Below the pieces are notes generated by a model. The model searched no databases. It was given only the letters and a program-made list of their open reading frames with translations, and was not told the DNA's origin. DNA of 36,322 nucleotides from an uncultured Granulosicoccaceae bacterium (GTDB lineage: Bacteria > Pseudomonadota > Gammaproteobacteria > Granulosicoccales > Granulosicoccaceae): positions 1 through 36,322 of the forward strand of contig CALHRQ010000255.1 of the NCBI GenBank assembly GCA_938038175.1, written 5' to 3'. Positions 26,113-34,576 of this stretch are shown piece by piece. Position numbers and translations under genes: made by a program. Within the stretch, counting starts at the first letter, position 1. The number at the start of each line of letters is the position of its first letter.

Positions 26113-26220
26113 TATTAGTAAGTCGTGCTTTTAGTGAGTCGTGCTTTTAGTGGGTCTTGCTTTTAGTGAGTCGTGTTATTGGGTCGTGTTTTTAGTGGGT
26201 CGTGTTATTGGTAAGTGACG
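26113..26220. repeat. Seven-unit 16-bp tandem repeat array
   Basis: Units begin at 26113, 26129, 26145, 26161, 26177 (13 bp, three bases short), 26190 and 26206 (incomplete). The consensus is TTTTAGTGRGTCGTGY. There are no spacers between units, so it is not a CRISPR array. It lies in the noncoding region before the OmpA-family gene. Confidence 0.85.
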
Positions 26221-26478
26221 TAACGCTCGTAACGCTATAGAGGCAACATTAAAGTTGGGCGTTACGATTATGTTGGCAGAGAAGTTATTGTTAAGTTGCA
26301 GCGATCGGGGTATTGCAGTGATCGGGGCAGGAAATTTATTAGGACAGGACGTGCTCCTGATTCCTTACAAGAGCAGGGTTTGAAAGAGTAGGATTTATGT
26401 TTTCCTTGTTTAAAACGAGCGGCGCATAGAACCAAGTAGTTTTAAAGCCGGCCTGAAAGAGGCTGATACATATAAATG

Positions 26479-26484
26479 TTGACA
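26479..26484 (+). promoter_or_regulatory. TTGACA -35-like element before the OmpA-family gene
   Basis: A perfect TTGACA lies 65 bp before the ATG at 26544, but the AT-rich sequence after it (CAATATTCAATT) gives no good -10 at 16-18 bp, so this is a partial match. Confidence 0.3.
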
Positions 26485-26543
26485 AAAAATCAGGCAGGCC
26501 AGTCAATATTCAATTATCTTTTCGACTAGTGGGAGAGCTAGAG

Positions 26544-27209
26544 ATGAAAAAAGTCATAGCATTAAGTTCAGTTGCAGCCTTACTTTTGGGCAGCAGTGCA
26601 TTGATGGCACATGAAACGGCATTGGATGGAGCCATCGCGCTCGAAGGCGACTCTAACAGCGCCTTTGTCAACTCAGGTGGCAACGCAGTCATTACAGGCC
26701 GAGGAGAATGTCTACAACTAGGCGGTTACTCAGAAGAAACCACCAACCTTGCCTGCGAAGGAAAAGTTGAAGAAGTTGCCGAAGCAGAGCCAGAACCAGA
26801 ACCAGTTGCAGCACCACCCGTTGTTGAAGCACCACCTGAGCCTATCGTATCGTTGGCTACTCTTGGCGGTAAAGCACTCTTTGACACCAACAAAGATTCG
26901 CTAAACGGCGAAGGCGAGCAAGCACTCGCTGACTTATTGGTCGAGCTAGAGAAATTCCAGGAAATTACTGCAATGTCCGTAACTGGCCACACAGATAGCC
27001 GTGGCTCAGAGGCATATAACCTGGATCTATCTCAAAGACGCGCCGCGACGGTTGCAGCATACTTGCAGGCAGCTTACCCAGACCTGGCTATCACCTCACA
27101 AGGGCTTGGTGAAGCTGTGCCACGTGAGACAAACTCTACACCAGAAGGCCGTCAAGCCAACCGTCGTGTAGAAATACAAGTAACAGCCAAGAGCATTACA
27201 CAGAACTAA
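26544..27209 (+). CDS. OmpA family outer membrane/peptidoglycan-associated protein
   Basis: The ATG at 26544 follows a GGGAGAG ribosome site and opens a clean signal peptide (MKKVIALSSVAALLLGSSALMA, cut before HE); the frame also extends to GTG 26529, which is less likely. The mature part has a short N-terminal region with a Cys pair (GRGECLQ and NLACEG), a Glu/Pro-rich linker, and a C-terminal OmpA peptidoglycan-binding domain: ALFDTNKDSL, VTGHTDSRGSEAYN, LSQRRAATV, and RQANRRVEI. There is no eight-stranded barrel, so it is a periplasmic or peptidoglycan-linked protein. A strong terminator follows. Confidence 0.92.
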   Translation: MKKVIALSSVAALLLGSSALMAHETALDGAIALEGDSNSAFVNSGGNAVITGRGECLQLGGYSEETTNLACEGKVEEVAEAEPEPEPVAAPPVVEAPPEPIVSLATLGGKALFDTNKDSLNGEGEQALADLLVELEKFQEITAMSVTGHTDSRGSEAYNLDLSQRRAATVAAYLQAAYPDLAITSQGLGEAVPRETNSTPEGRQANRRVEIQVTAKSITQN

Positions 27210-27240
27210 AAACCGATAAGGTTTTAGTGGAAACCGAGAG

Positions 27241-27272
27241 ACCGAGATGCCTTTAGCATCTCGGTTTTTTTT
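27241..27272 (+). terminator. Strong intrinsic terminator
   Basis: ACCGAGATGC (27241-27250) pairs perfectly with GCATCTCGGT (27256-27265) around a five-base loop, and eight T run through 27272. It ends the OmpA-family transcript. Confidence 0.92.
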
Positions 27273-27397
27273 GCACTAAGTTCTGAAATCTTCGTTCAAA
27301 TTCACGTAAGGCACTGTAAACAGTCTGGCGAGTTTCTTTTCCTGCGAACACGCACAAGATTCTACTGTTAGTAGAACTTCCATTACGTACACGGCTC

Positions 27398-27403
27398 TAT
27401 AAT
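27398..27403 (+). promoter_or_regulatory. TATAAT -10 element before the DUF3179 gene
   Basis: A consensus TATAAT lies 35 bp before the ATG at 27438. No strong -35 is seen at 16-18 bp. A GGGAGG ribosome site (27427-27432) sits 5 bp before the start codon. Confidence 0.42.
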
Positions 27404-27437
27404 AGATGCAATTCAGATTCGATAGTGGGAGGTTTCC

Positions 27438-28553
27438 ATGAAGCATTGGTTAGCTGGAATACTACTTTCAGCATTTCTTAGCTTGTCATATGCGCAATCT
27501 CACGGGTATCTGCCTAAAAGAGAGTTTCCAAAAACTGATTTTGACGACATATCGATTGATCTCAACACCATACTGCCAGGCGGTCCGCCTCGCGATGGTA
27601 TACCGGCTATAGACAACCCAAAGTTTGTCTCCATCGAAGATAGCTTTGAATGGCTCGGTGATCAGGAGCCTGTGGTTTCATTTTTCGATGCAGATGATGC
27701 GCGCGCCTATCCCCTGCAAGTACTCATGTACCATGAAATTGTTAACGACACCGTAAACGGCAAGCCCGTTTCAGTTACCTTTTGCCCGCTGTGTAACGCA
27801 TCAATTGTGTTTGATCGAATAGTGGAAGGTGAAGTACTCGACTTCGGCACCACTGGTCGCCTGAGAAAAAGTGATCTGATCATGTACGACAGGCAATCTG
27901 AAACCTGGTGGCAACAGTTTACGGGTAAGGGCATCATCGGCAAATACAACACGGTAAAGCTTAAACAGCTGCCCTCACAAATTGTGTCATTCGAGACTTT
28001 TCGTCAAGCATTCCCAAAAGGCAAGGTACTAAGCCGCGACACAGGCTTTTCAAGACCATATGGCCGCAACCCATACTCCGGTTACGATAAAATTGACAAT
28101 ATTCCGTTTCTCTACAGAGGAGATCTTGATGATCGCCTGCCAGCGATGGAGCGCGTGCTAAGTCTTGGAAACGATAATGCCGAGTCAATGCTCATTCCGT
28201 TGTCGATACTTAAAAATCACCCTATTATTAACACGACTTACTCCAAAACGCCGGTGGCAATCATTGCATCAACATCTGCAAATTCCGCACTGGATAAATC
28301 CACTATTTCAGACTCGCGCATGGTACCTGCAGCAGCTGCTTTTCACTCTGAAGTCAACGGACAAAAGCTGACACTAATACAGGACGGTGACCGTGTTATC
28401 GATACTGAAACCGGCAGCGAATGGAATGCCTTCGGCCAGGCAATAAAAGGAAAACTAAAAGGGCAGGTGATGAAACAGATAGATCGTGGTGTGCATTTCG
28501 CTTTCGCGTGGTTGGCATTTGAACCAGACTCGCATATTTTCAAAACCGAGTGA
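27438..28553 (+). CDS. DUF3179 domain-containing exported protein
   Basis: The 371-residue protein has a signal peptide (cut near LSLSYA-QS) and then a DUF3179 domain, marked by AYPLQVLMYHEIVND, VTFCPLCNAS (two Cys), LDFGTTGRLRKSDLIMYDR and TWWQQFTGKG, then FETFRQAFP and GYDKIDNIPF. The biochemical function of this family is not known. It is exported to the periplasm or surface. The GGGAGG ribosome site is the best in this part of the window. It converges on the fusion gene with 36 bp between stops. Confidence 0.9.
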   Translation: MKHWLAGILLSAFLSLSYAQSHGYLPKREFPKTDFDDISIDLNTILPGGPPRDGIPAIDNPKFVSIEDSFEWLGDQEPVVSFFDADDARAYPLQVLMYHEIVNDTVNGKPVSVTFCPLCNASIVFDRIVEGEVLDFGTTGRLRKSDLIMYDRQSETWWQQFTGKGIIGKYNTVKLKQLPSQIVSFETFRQAFPKGKVLSRDTGFSRPYGRNPYSGYDKIDNIPFLYRGDLDDRLPAMERVLSLGNDNAESMLIPLSILKNHPIINTTYSKTPVAIIASTSANSALDKSTISDSRMVPAAAAFHSEVNGQKLTLIQDGDRVIDTETGSEWNAFGQAIKGKLKGQVMKQIDRGVHFAFAWLAFEPDSHIFKTE

Positions 28554-28589
28554 CTTAGATAGCGAGCAATAAAACTGGCATAGTTTGGA

Positions 28590-30581
28590 CTACCTGAACA
28601 ACACGTCAACTTGATTGACAATGTAATCAAAATCCGGATTATAGGTAGAGCGGGCAACTGGCACACCATCCGGCGATTCGGTACCTTGTGCGCCAAACCA
28701 GTGGCCCCCGGGGTGATAAAGGCATGTGCTAAATGTCTTCCAATCATTACCATTACAAACCTTTATTGCACCACCTGCCCCAAATAATGGATTAGTAGGT
28801 GAAATCAATACGCTTTGGTGAGATTGGTTTAATACACGCAGTGTAGGAAAATATCCATTTCGGTATTCGACCTGCTCACTCGACTGCCCTGTCTTTTCAT
28901 TGTCATAGATAATCATTTTTCTATTTCCACTGAAACGCTTGTCAAACACTTTTTCCATGTAAGCGATACTCAAAACTGAGTCTTTACTGGCAGCGACCAT
29001 CAATACAGGTACATCTATTGGTTTTTTAGGCCATTTTTTTTTCAATTTGCGTGTGGTTTTATAATATTGGGATGCACTGTTAATCGGTATCGAATTGTAT
29101 TTCGTTGGATTGTCTTCAATGATCATATTTCCAAAAACCCAAGGCTGGAACCTTGAATAAATTCCAGCCCAGCGCAACAAATGATCTCTGGTACTTTTAT
29201 AGGCTGGTGAAAACAATAATAAGCCATCAACAGGATCAGACTCGATAGCCAACAGTGTTGCTATTACACCACCAAGCGAAAAGCCTCCTAAATAAAAAGG
29301 CTTATCCGGTTCACGATATAAAGCTAAATGCTGACGCGCAGCTGTAAGCCATAGCTTATAAGACATTTTTAGTTGTGCTTTTGGGGTGTTTCCATGCCCA
29401 GGCAACAAAATAACTCTTACATCAAAACCAAGCTTTGACAGCTCATCTGCCATATCACGCCATACATAAGGCGAATCGTTGAGCCCATGTATGAGCAAAA
29501 ATTTACCTCTATAGTTTGCAACTGGGTTAGCTGCAAGTTCAAACGGTAAATTGTACTGAACATCTTCAGCGCTGCGCTGGGGCATTTGCGTTGCAAGCAA
29601 ATGAGTCTTTAGTTTATTAACGTGCGAATCAAAATTAATTTCTGGAGCAGGGAACTGTCGATACACTGTTTGTGCATCTGCTTTTGTGACTTTGAATGGC
29701 AGCAGCAGCAGAACAACGCTGAGTGCTATTGTACCAACACCAATATACTCGCGACGAGTAATAACTTCTTTAAAAAATAGCGTAGTAATCAACACGGTGA
29801 ATATGAACTCTATTTGGCCAAGAGATTTTACAAGTGCTGGATCCTGGTATGTCATTGCAGTAAACCATCCTACAGAACCTAACGCACTGGTCGCACCAAC
29901 AAACGTTGCCAGCGACTTACGCTGGCGAATCAATGATATTTGTCCAGGCTCTTTAACAACACTGTACACAACGCAAATACAGGATTGAAGACTGACCATG
30001 ACAAACAGTGTTACAGCCGCACTTTGGACAACACCAAACTCTAAACTCAGGCTTGCCTCCCGTAGCCATAATGAGGTTAATGCAAAAGCACATCCTGAAA
30101 GTGTACCAAACAATACATTTAAGGGCTCCCACTTCAATTTTTTCTCTGGAACACTGACTATCAGAATTCCGATCACACCTAACAGCACGGCTAACCAACC
30201 TAAGACATTCAGCTGTGACCCAAAAAATAGTGCACCAAATGCAGCAGCCTGGATAGCTTCTGTTTTAGCAAAGCCAGTACCCACTGCAAAATTTCTGAAG
30301 TTGAACGTTTTTATCAATAAGTAAGTAGCGAGAATTTGCGCAATACCAGCCATTATTGCAAATGTGATGAAGCGAGATTGCTGTAACGCGTGCAGCAAAG
30401 CAGCCTGTAGATCTTCTCTTGTAACAAGGTATAAATAAATGAGCGCAAATGGCCATCCAAACACATAGCGCACCATAGTCGAACTCATGGGTGAAAGACT
30501 ACTGGTAAGCTGCTTTTGGCCTGCTGTGCGTATTGCCTGCATTACTGCTGCAAACAGAGTAAAAAGAATCCAACTACTCAC
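28590..30581 (-). CDS. Fusion of EamA/DMT transporter with alpha/beta hydrolase
   Basis: A single 663-residue frame. Residues 1 to about 297 form two EamA halves with about ten membrane segments (the second half starts near 155). Residues from about 310 form an alpha/beta hydrolase: LLIHGLND near 362-369 for the oxyanion region, nucleophile elbow GFSLGG with S435, D534 in VAASKDSV and H588 in NQSHQSV as a plausible catalytic triad. It resembles monoacylglycerol lipase/serine aminopeptidase_S33-type esterases. The hydrolase would be cytoplasmic if ten segments and the usual N-in/C-in DMT topology hold. The junction LLLLPFKVTKADAQT has a look of a cleavable signal, which is an alternative reading. 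No stop or frameshift separates the parts. Substrate unknown; coupling of transport and ester or amide hydrolysis is inference. Confidence 0.85.
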   Translation of the reverse strand: MSSWILFTLFAAVMQAIRTAGQKQLTSSLSPMSSTMVRYVFGWPFALIYLYLVTREDLQAALLHALQQSRFITFAIMAGIAQILATYLLIKTFNFRNFAVGTGFAKTEAIQAAAFGALFFGSQLNVLGWLAVLLGVIGILIVSVPEKKLKWEPLNVLFGTLSGCAFALTSLWLREASLSLEFGVVQSAAVTLFVMVSLQSCICVVYSVVKEPGQISLIRQRKSLATFVGATSALGSVGWFTAMTYQDPALVKSLGQIEFIFTVLITTLFFKEVITRREYIGVGTIALSVVLLLLPFKVTKADAQTVYRQFPAPEINFDSHVNKLKTHLLATQMPQRSAEDVQYNLPFELAANPVANYRGKFLLIHGLNDSPYVWRDMADELSKLGFDVRVILLPGHGNTPKAQLKMSYKLWLTAARQHLALYREPDKPFYLGGFSLGGVIATLLAIESDPVDGLLLFSPAYKSTRDHLLRWAGIYSRFQPWVFGNMIIEDNPTKYNSIPINSASQYYKTTRKLKKKWPKKPIDVPVLMVAASKDSVLSIAYMEKVFDKRFSGNRKMIIYDNEKTGQSSEQVEYRNGYFPTLRVLNQSHQSVLISPTNPLFGAGGAIKVCNGNDWKTFSTCLYHPGGHWFGAQGTESPDGVPVARSTYNPDFDYIVNQVDVLFR

Positions 30582-30722
30582 TAACTGAATATCTCACCAT
30601 TAATCTACGATCTGAGGTTGTGCTTTAAAAACTTATCTAACGCTTAAATTCAAAGCGATAACATAGGGTCAATAGTTAACACAGTATCAAATGTCAAAAA
30701 TATGAATAAGGATAAACAATAC

Positions 30723-31670
30723 CTAATTTTTCTTCTTTGGCAAAAGAGGCTGAAGATCTATGCGAAGACACCCGGACAATACAATAACGATGATGCCGAT
30801 CGCTGCTAGAAACGATAATGTTTCCTGAAAAATGACGAGCCCTATAAAAGTTGCTGAAACCACCTGCAAATAGACCACTGGAGCAAGTGTTGCAGGCCTG
30901 GCTCTCGCAAGTGCCATTATGGACAGAAGGTTAGCCAGCACAGAAGTCACCCCATTGGCAATAAGCAATGCAGGCGCATCTACGCCAACTTCGACCAGCT
31001 CCAAAATGCCAAGAGGGCTCAGCATTAGCGCAGCTAAAAGAAACTGTGTCGTAACCTGAGCAAGCGGTGGACCACAAGCAGCAGCCCAACGAGTTGCAGT
31101 TAAAAATGCACCGTAAAAGATACCCGCCAGAAAAGCCCAGTAAACCCCAACGCCTGCAGCTGAAGCAGCAGCTGCATTGTTGAGATACCCACTCTGAGCA
31201 ACCGTGGTATCAATATTAAATAATTCTGATAGAAACGCTGGTTGCACAACCAACACAACACCAAAGAAGCCAATGGCTACTGAAATCCATTCCAATGTTG
31301 TCGCTTTCTCTTTTAATAAAAACGAAGACAGTACGATAGATAATATTGGCCCAATAAAAAACGCACCAAATACATCTGCAATGGGACTTAGCCCTACGGC
31401 TTTTATAATAGTGACGACAGTAAGTACAATTAGAAAAGCACGAATAAGCTGCTTTTTATAGAAATCCTGGGTGAGAGATTTAAACCTGACTCTTTGTAAT
31501 GCAAACGGCAATACAATCAAACCACCCACAAGAAAACGTACAAAAGTAACAAACTGGGGTGAATATATCGTCGTATCGAGTATAACCCTGGCCATTGAAT
31601 CACCAACGGGTATCAAAATCATACCCAGTGCCATAAATCCAATTGCGGATATCGTCTGACTCTTCTTCAA
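30723..31670 (-). CDS. EamA/DMT family transporter
   Basis: The 315-residue protein has about ten hydrophobic segments in two EamA halves, with GFMALGMILIPVGDSMARVI at the N-terminus and a Lys-rich tail (KKKN) after the last segment. The longest start is TTG at 31670; an ATG twelve codons later (31634) would cut into the first membrane segment, and the frame upstream meets a TAG. It lies 141 bp before the transporter-hydrolase fusion, also with an EamA part, and 124 bp after the M20 amidohydrolase gene. Substrate unknown. Confidence 0.85.
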   Translation of the reverse strand: MKKSQTISAIGFMALGMILIPVGDSMARVILDTTIYSPQFVTFVRFLVGGLIVLPFALQRVRFKSLTQDFYKKQLIRAFLIVLTVVTIIKAVGLSPIADVFGAFFIGPILSIVLSSFLLKEKATTLEWISVAIGFFGVVLVVQPAFLSELFNIDTTVAQSGYLNNAAAASAAGVGVYWAFLAGIFYGAFLTATRWAAACGPPLAQVTTQFLLAALMLSPLGILELVEVGVDAPALLIANGVTSVLANLLSIMALARARPATLAPVVYLQVVSATFIGLVIFQETLSFLAAIGIIVIVLSGCLRIDLQPLLPKKKN

Positions 31671-31798
31671 TGTGCGGACACCAGGGAAATGGACCAGGAG
31701 CTAAACCGGGAATTGAAAAGGAAAAAAAACAGCTTAATGAACAGACTGCAGCGATCCCTCACCTTGAGCATATTGATTCTAAGTACGCCAATGACTAA
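31670..31798 (+). CDS. Candidate 42-residue small protein, antisense in the gap
   Basis: A frame from ATG 31670 to TAA 31796-31798 on the plus strand fills the gap between two minus-strand genes almost exactly. Its composition (Glu/Lys/Gln-rich middle, no long hydrophobic run) looks protein-like, but there is no ribosome site and a second open frame overlaps it, so chance is likely. Confidence 0.15.
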   Translation: MCGHQGNGPGAKPGIEKEKKQLNEQTAAIPHLEHIDSKYAND

Positions 31799-32940
31799 TC
31801 GGGAGTAACTGGCAAACAATGCTTTACTAATTCAGCCCAAAATGTAGCGCCCACTTCTAACAGCTTATCGTTAAAATCGTAATCTGATGAATGTAGGGGC
31901 TGGGCATGGCTCCCTTTATCTCCATTTCCCAACAGCAAAAAACAGCCTGGTACAGTAGAGCTGAAGTGCGCAAAGTCTTCAGAGAAGCTCATTGGATTAC
32001 AATCCAGGTTTCCATCAAGCCCAAGCTTACGGGCAACTGCGCGCACATTATCTGTTGGCTCTTGCGCATTGATCACTTCAACAAACTCCGTGTTAAAAGT
32101 TAGATTGCAATCTATAGCATGCGTGCTCGCTATACCATTGACTATTTGCCGCATAAAAGAATTTATTTTTTTACGGTCCTCAGGATTGCGTGCCCTCACA
32201 TCGCCTTTTAAAACCGCTTGACCTGGCAAGACATTGCGCTGGCCATCTGTGGTGAATTCGGTGACCGAAACAACTGCCCCGGCATCAGGTGGTAATTTTC
32301 TTGAGACAATAGTCTGCAAAGCCATTACCAATTCTGCACCCACTGTAATTGCATCAACACCCACATGAGGCATGGATGCATGCCCACCCTGCCCGCTTAC
32401 AGTAATTTCAAACAAACTCTCACTGGCGCACATTTGCCCGGATCTTGTTGCCAAATGCCCTATAGGTAGACCGGGCATATTATGTATCGCATAAACCTCT
32501 TGCACTGGGTGCTTATCCATAAACCCGTCTGCAAGCATCGCTTGTGCCCCAAGACCATGCTCCTCATTAGGTTGAAAGATAAACACTACGGTACCATCAA
32601 AGTCTCCTCTATTGGCTAGCAGCTCAGCTGCCCCTAACAACATGGAAGTATGGCCATCATGGCCACATGCATGCATGACGCCTTTATTTTTAGAAACATA
32701 AGAATGCGTTGATGTCTCTTGAATAGGCAATGCATCCATATCAGCTCGAAGCCCAATGGTTCGATTACCATTGCCTGATTTAAGTACCCCGACAACTCCA
32801 ACACCTTCGTAAACCTCAAGCCCTTTCGCTCTTAACCTTTCAGCGATCTTTGCTTTTGTTCTATGCTCCTGAAAACCTAATTCAGGGTAGCGATGAAGGT
32901 CTTTCCTGAAATCCTGCAGAGTTGCTGAGAAACTGTTCAT
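31795..32940 (-). CDS. M20 family metal-dependent amidohydrolase (hippurate hydrolase/aminoacylase type)
   Basis: The 381-residue protein shows RRDLH-like FRKDLHRYPELGFQE at the N-terminus, MHACGHDGHTSM (H90, C92, H94), QPNEEHG with E126/E127, and HNMPGLPIG with H153, the M20D metal-site pattern with Cys as ligand, then GQGGHASMPH in the dimerisation part and SEDFAHF near the end. Family members hydrolyse N-acyl amino acids, hippurate or IAA conjugates. It lies between the HAD gene (61 bp) and the EamA gene. Cytoplasmic. Confidence 0.92.
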   Translation of the reverse strand: MNSFSATLQDFRKDLHRYPELGFQEHRTKAKIAERLRAKGLEVYEGVGVVGVLKSGNGNRTIGLRADMDALPIQETSTHSYVSKNKGVMHACGHDGHTSMLLGAAELLANRGDFDGTVVFIFQPNEEHGLGAQAMLADGFMDKHPVQEVYAIHNMPGLPIGHLATRSGQMCASESLFEITVSGQGGHASMPHVGVDAITVGAELVMALQTIVSRKLPPDAGAVVSVTEFTTDGQRNVLPGQAVLKGDVRARNPEDRKKINSFMRQIVNGIASTHAIDCNLTFNTEFVEVINAQEPTDNVRAVARKLGLDGNLDCNPMSFSEDFAHFSSTVPGCFLLLGNGDKGSHAQPLHSSDYDFNDKLLEVGATFWAELVKHCLPVTPD

Positions 32941-33001
32941 AGACGTTTTATTCTATACATTGTAAAACCTGATGAGGCCTATGATCGCACAAATACAGTG
33001 A

Positions 33002-33604
33002 TTACTTTGCCTCACTGTATATCGATGCAAATTCTCGCACATCGACCGCCTGACAACCCGCCTGATGAATCGCAGCCAAACCAGAATCAGTATCCTCAAA
33101 AGCAATACAATTTTCCGGGTTTATCTTAAGTAGACTAGCAGCTGTTAAGAATGCATCTGGATGAGGTTTATGGTGCTCTACATCTTCTGCGGCCACTACA
33201 TGATCAAAATGCTGTAGTAGGTTTGCAGCGATTAGAGATCTCTCGATACAAGCCCGTTGCCCGCTGGACGCTACAGCCATGGGAAGTATCCCTGCATACT
33301 GAAGCACAATTGCCCCTGTTTCTGGAATTGGTTTTGACGACTCAGCAAGACTAAGATAGTGAAAGACAGAGTCCCGTACTGCACTTTTGATATCTATATC
33401 AACGGCATGGCTTGTGGCATATTCATCGAGTAAAGCGTCCCTAGACAAAGCCAGACGTTCTTGATACCAGTCCGGCATTAGCACACACCCTTGCTCTGCC
33501 AATGCTGCTTGAAAAGCTTTGAAGTGGAGAGGTGCAGTATCGACAAGTGTTCCATCACAATCGAATATAAGAGCATCAAACTTCAAAGCTGACAGATCAA
33601 TCAT
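33002..33604 (-). CDS. HAD superfamily hydrolase, beta-phosphoglucomutase-like
   Basis: The 200-residue protein has motif I FDCDGTLVD at 14-22 (nucleophile D15, second Asp D17), a helical cap region between about 25 and 85, motif II AVASSG, the motif III Lys region with HKPHPDAFL, and motif IV FEDTDSG. The layout matches subfamily IA phosphatases such as the YqaB/beta-phosphoglucomutase group. It removes phosphate from an unknown small metabolite. It begins a possible minus-strand series with the M20 gene. Confidence 0.9.
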   Translation of the reverse strand: MIDLSALKFDALIFDCDGTLVDTAPLHFKAFQAALAEQGCVLMPDWYQERLALSRDALLDEYATSHAVDIDIKSAVRDSVFHYLSLAESSKPIPETGAIVLQYAGILPMAVASSGQRACIERSLIAANLLQHFDHVVAAEDVEHHKPHPDAFLTAASLLKINPENCIAFEDTDSGLAAIHQAGCQAVDVREFASIYSEAK

Positions 33605-33621
33605 ATTTTATTCATTTGGAT

Positions 33622-33673
33622 CGCAAAGTTGGATCGCATAGTTAATTCGCATAGTTAATTTGCATAGTTAGAT
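33622..33673. repeat. Four 13-bp tandem repeats
   Basis: Units start at 33622, 33635, 33648 and 33661. The two central copies are identical (CGCATAGTTAATT); the outer two differ by a few bases. They lie just upstream of the HAD gene start, so they could affect its promoter. Confidence 0.85.
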
Positions 33674-33760
33674 CCTAGACAACCCTACCGCTGGAGTACC
33701 TCGTTCATTCTGAGTTACACGGCTAAGTATTTTACTAATGCATTTGCTGGACCCTTTAAC

Positions 33761-33796
33761 GGTGGCAACATCGGTGGCAACAACGGCGGCATCAAT
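33761..33796. repeat. Three 12-bp GGTGGCAACATC-like repeats
   Basis: Units at 33761-33772, 33773-33784 and 33785-33796 are imperfect copies. Their period would encode Gly/Asn repeats in one plus frame, but that frame has no start codon and ends at TAA just after, so I treat this as noncoding or a remnant. Confidence 0.6.
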
Positions 33797-33823
33797 TGTT
33801 AAATAATTTCATTGCCAGCCCAT

Positions 33824-34573
33824 TTATCCAATGAGAACAGCCATATCAATGGTCAAAACCGTGATACCCCCGCCAATCAAATACAAAAGAGGGCCATCCC
33901 AGGTATGAGGTGAAATCGCTTCGGCCAGAGTCATGGTTGTCGGTATTAAAATGACTGCTAATGTGAATTCCAAACTACTCATCTCATGACGTAACAACAC
34001 ACAAGCAATGATAGCACTCACAAAAACACACGCACTGCCCTCCAGGCTTCTTGTATATACGCGATCAGTGAATAACGCTTTCGTTTTATAAAAATGCTTC
34101 CCAAAGCGAATACCGACAGGTTCAGCCAGCCCATCACCAATACCTGCCACAAGCACTGTTATGTAAATCAGTGCTACTCGATCATAAGTTCCTAACCACC
34201 ATAAAACAAACATAAGCACTGCATAGGTTGCGACAAGTTGAGTCGAAACCCATAGCATAGTAAAAGGTCGATCTTCCGGCCTGTCGATTGCAGCAAATGC
34301 AGTGCTGATAAAAACACTGCGATCTCGAATTGGCTTTACCAATACCAAAAGCGAAAACAACAATACAGACCCACTAGTTAGAACTGTAAAAACGTTGGAT
34401 TCAAATGGAAGCTTGGAGGCTAAGAATATTGGTGAGAAAAACAGAATAAAATGAAATATTTTGCGGGTATAGTTAACACGAATATTATGCCTTAGAACCA
34501 AACTACCCAGAAAGAAAGCGGACGAAAAAAGTAAACTTACCTTTATCGCTTCCAGTATCCAGAAGTTAGTCAT
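33824..34573 (-). CDS. CTP-dependent polyprenol/phytol/diacylglycerol kinase-like membrane protein
   Basis: The 249-residue protein has about seven hydrophobic segments and the motifs of the dolichol kinase/VTE5/DGK1 family: YTRKIFHF early, VAGIGDGLAEPVGIRFGKH in the middle (the GDxxAxxxGxxxG catalytic CTP-binding region), and TRSLEGSACVF, the conserved RSLEGS element. These enzymes phosphorylate a lipid alcohol (dolichol, phytol, farnesol-like, or diacylglycerol) with CTP. It lies 3 bp after the GS-like gene and so is probably co-transcribed. Substrate unknown. Confidence 0.82.
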   Translation of the reverse strand: MTNFWILEAIKVSLLFSSAFFLGSLVLRHNIRVNYTRKIFHFILFFSPIFLASKLPFESNVFTVLTSGSVLLFSLLVLVKPIRDRSVFISTAFAAIDRPEDRPFTMLWVSTQLVATYAVLMFVLWWLGTYDRVALIYITVLVAGIGDGLAEPVGIRFGKHFYKTKALFTDRVYTRSLEGSACVFVSAIIACVLLRHEMSSLEFTLAVILIPTTMTLAEAISPHTWDGPLLYLIGGGITVLTIDMAVLIG

Positions 34574-34576
34574 GAT

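Larger units (their letters stand above)
25812..26543. other. 732-bp noncoding region upstream of the OmpA-family gene
   Basis: No frame of useful length lies here on either strand. It holds a good promoter (25918-25946), seven 16-bp tandem repeats (26113-26220), a 9-bp inverted repeat (26227-26235 with 26259-26267, TCGTAACGC/GCGTTACGA), and a duplicated 17-bp unit (26298-26314 and 26315-26331). It could encode a noncoding RNA or be a long leader of the ompA-like gene. I found no known RNA family. Confidence 0.6.

Noticed and set aside
26113-26220. Repeat array as a CRISPR
   Set aside because: Units abut directly with no unique spacers, one unit is shortened, and no cas gene is nearby.
33675-33803. 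Plus-strand Gly/Asn-rich frame over the 12-bp repeats
   Set aside because: It lacks a start codon after the upstream stop and has no ribosome site.
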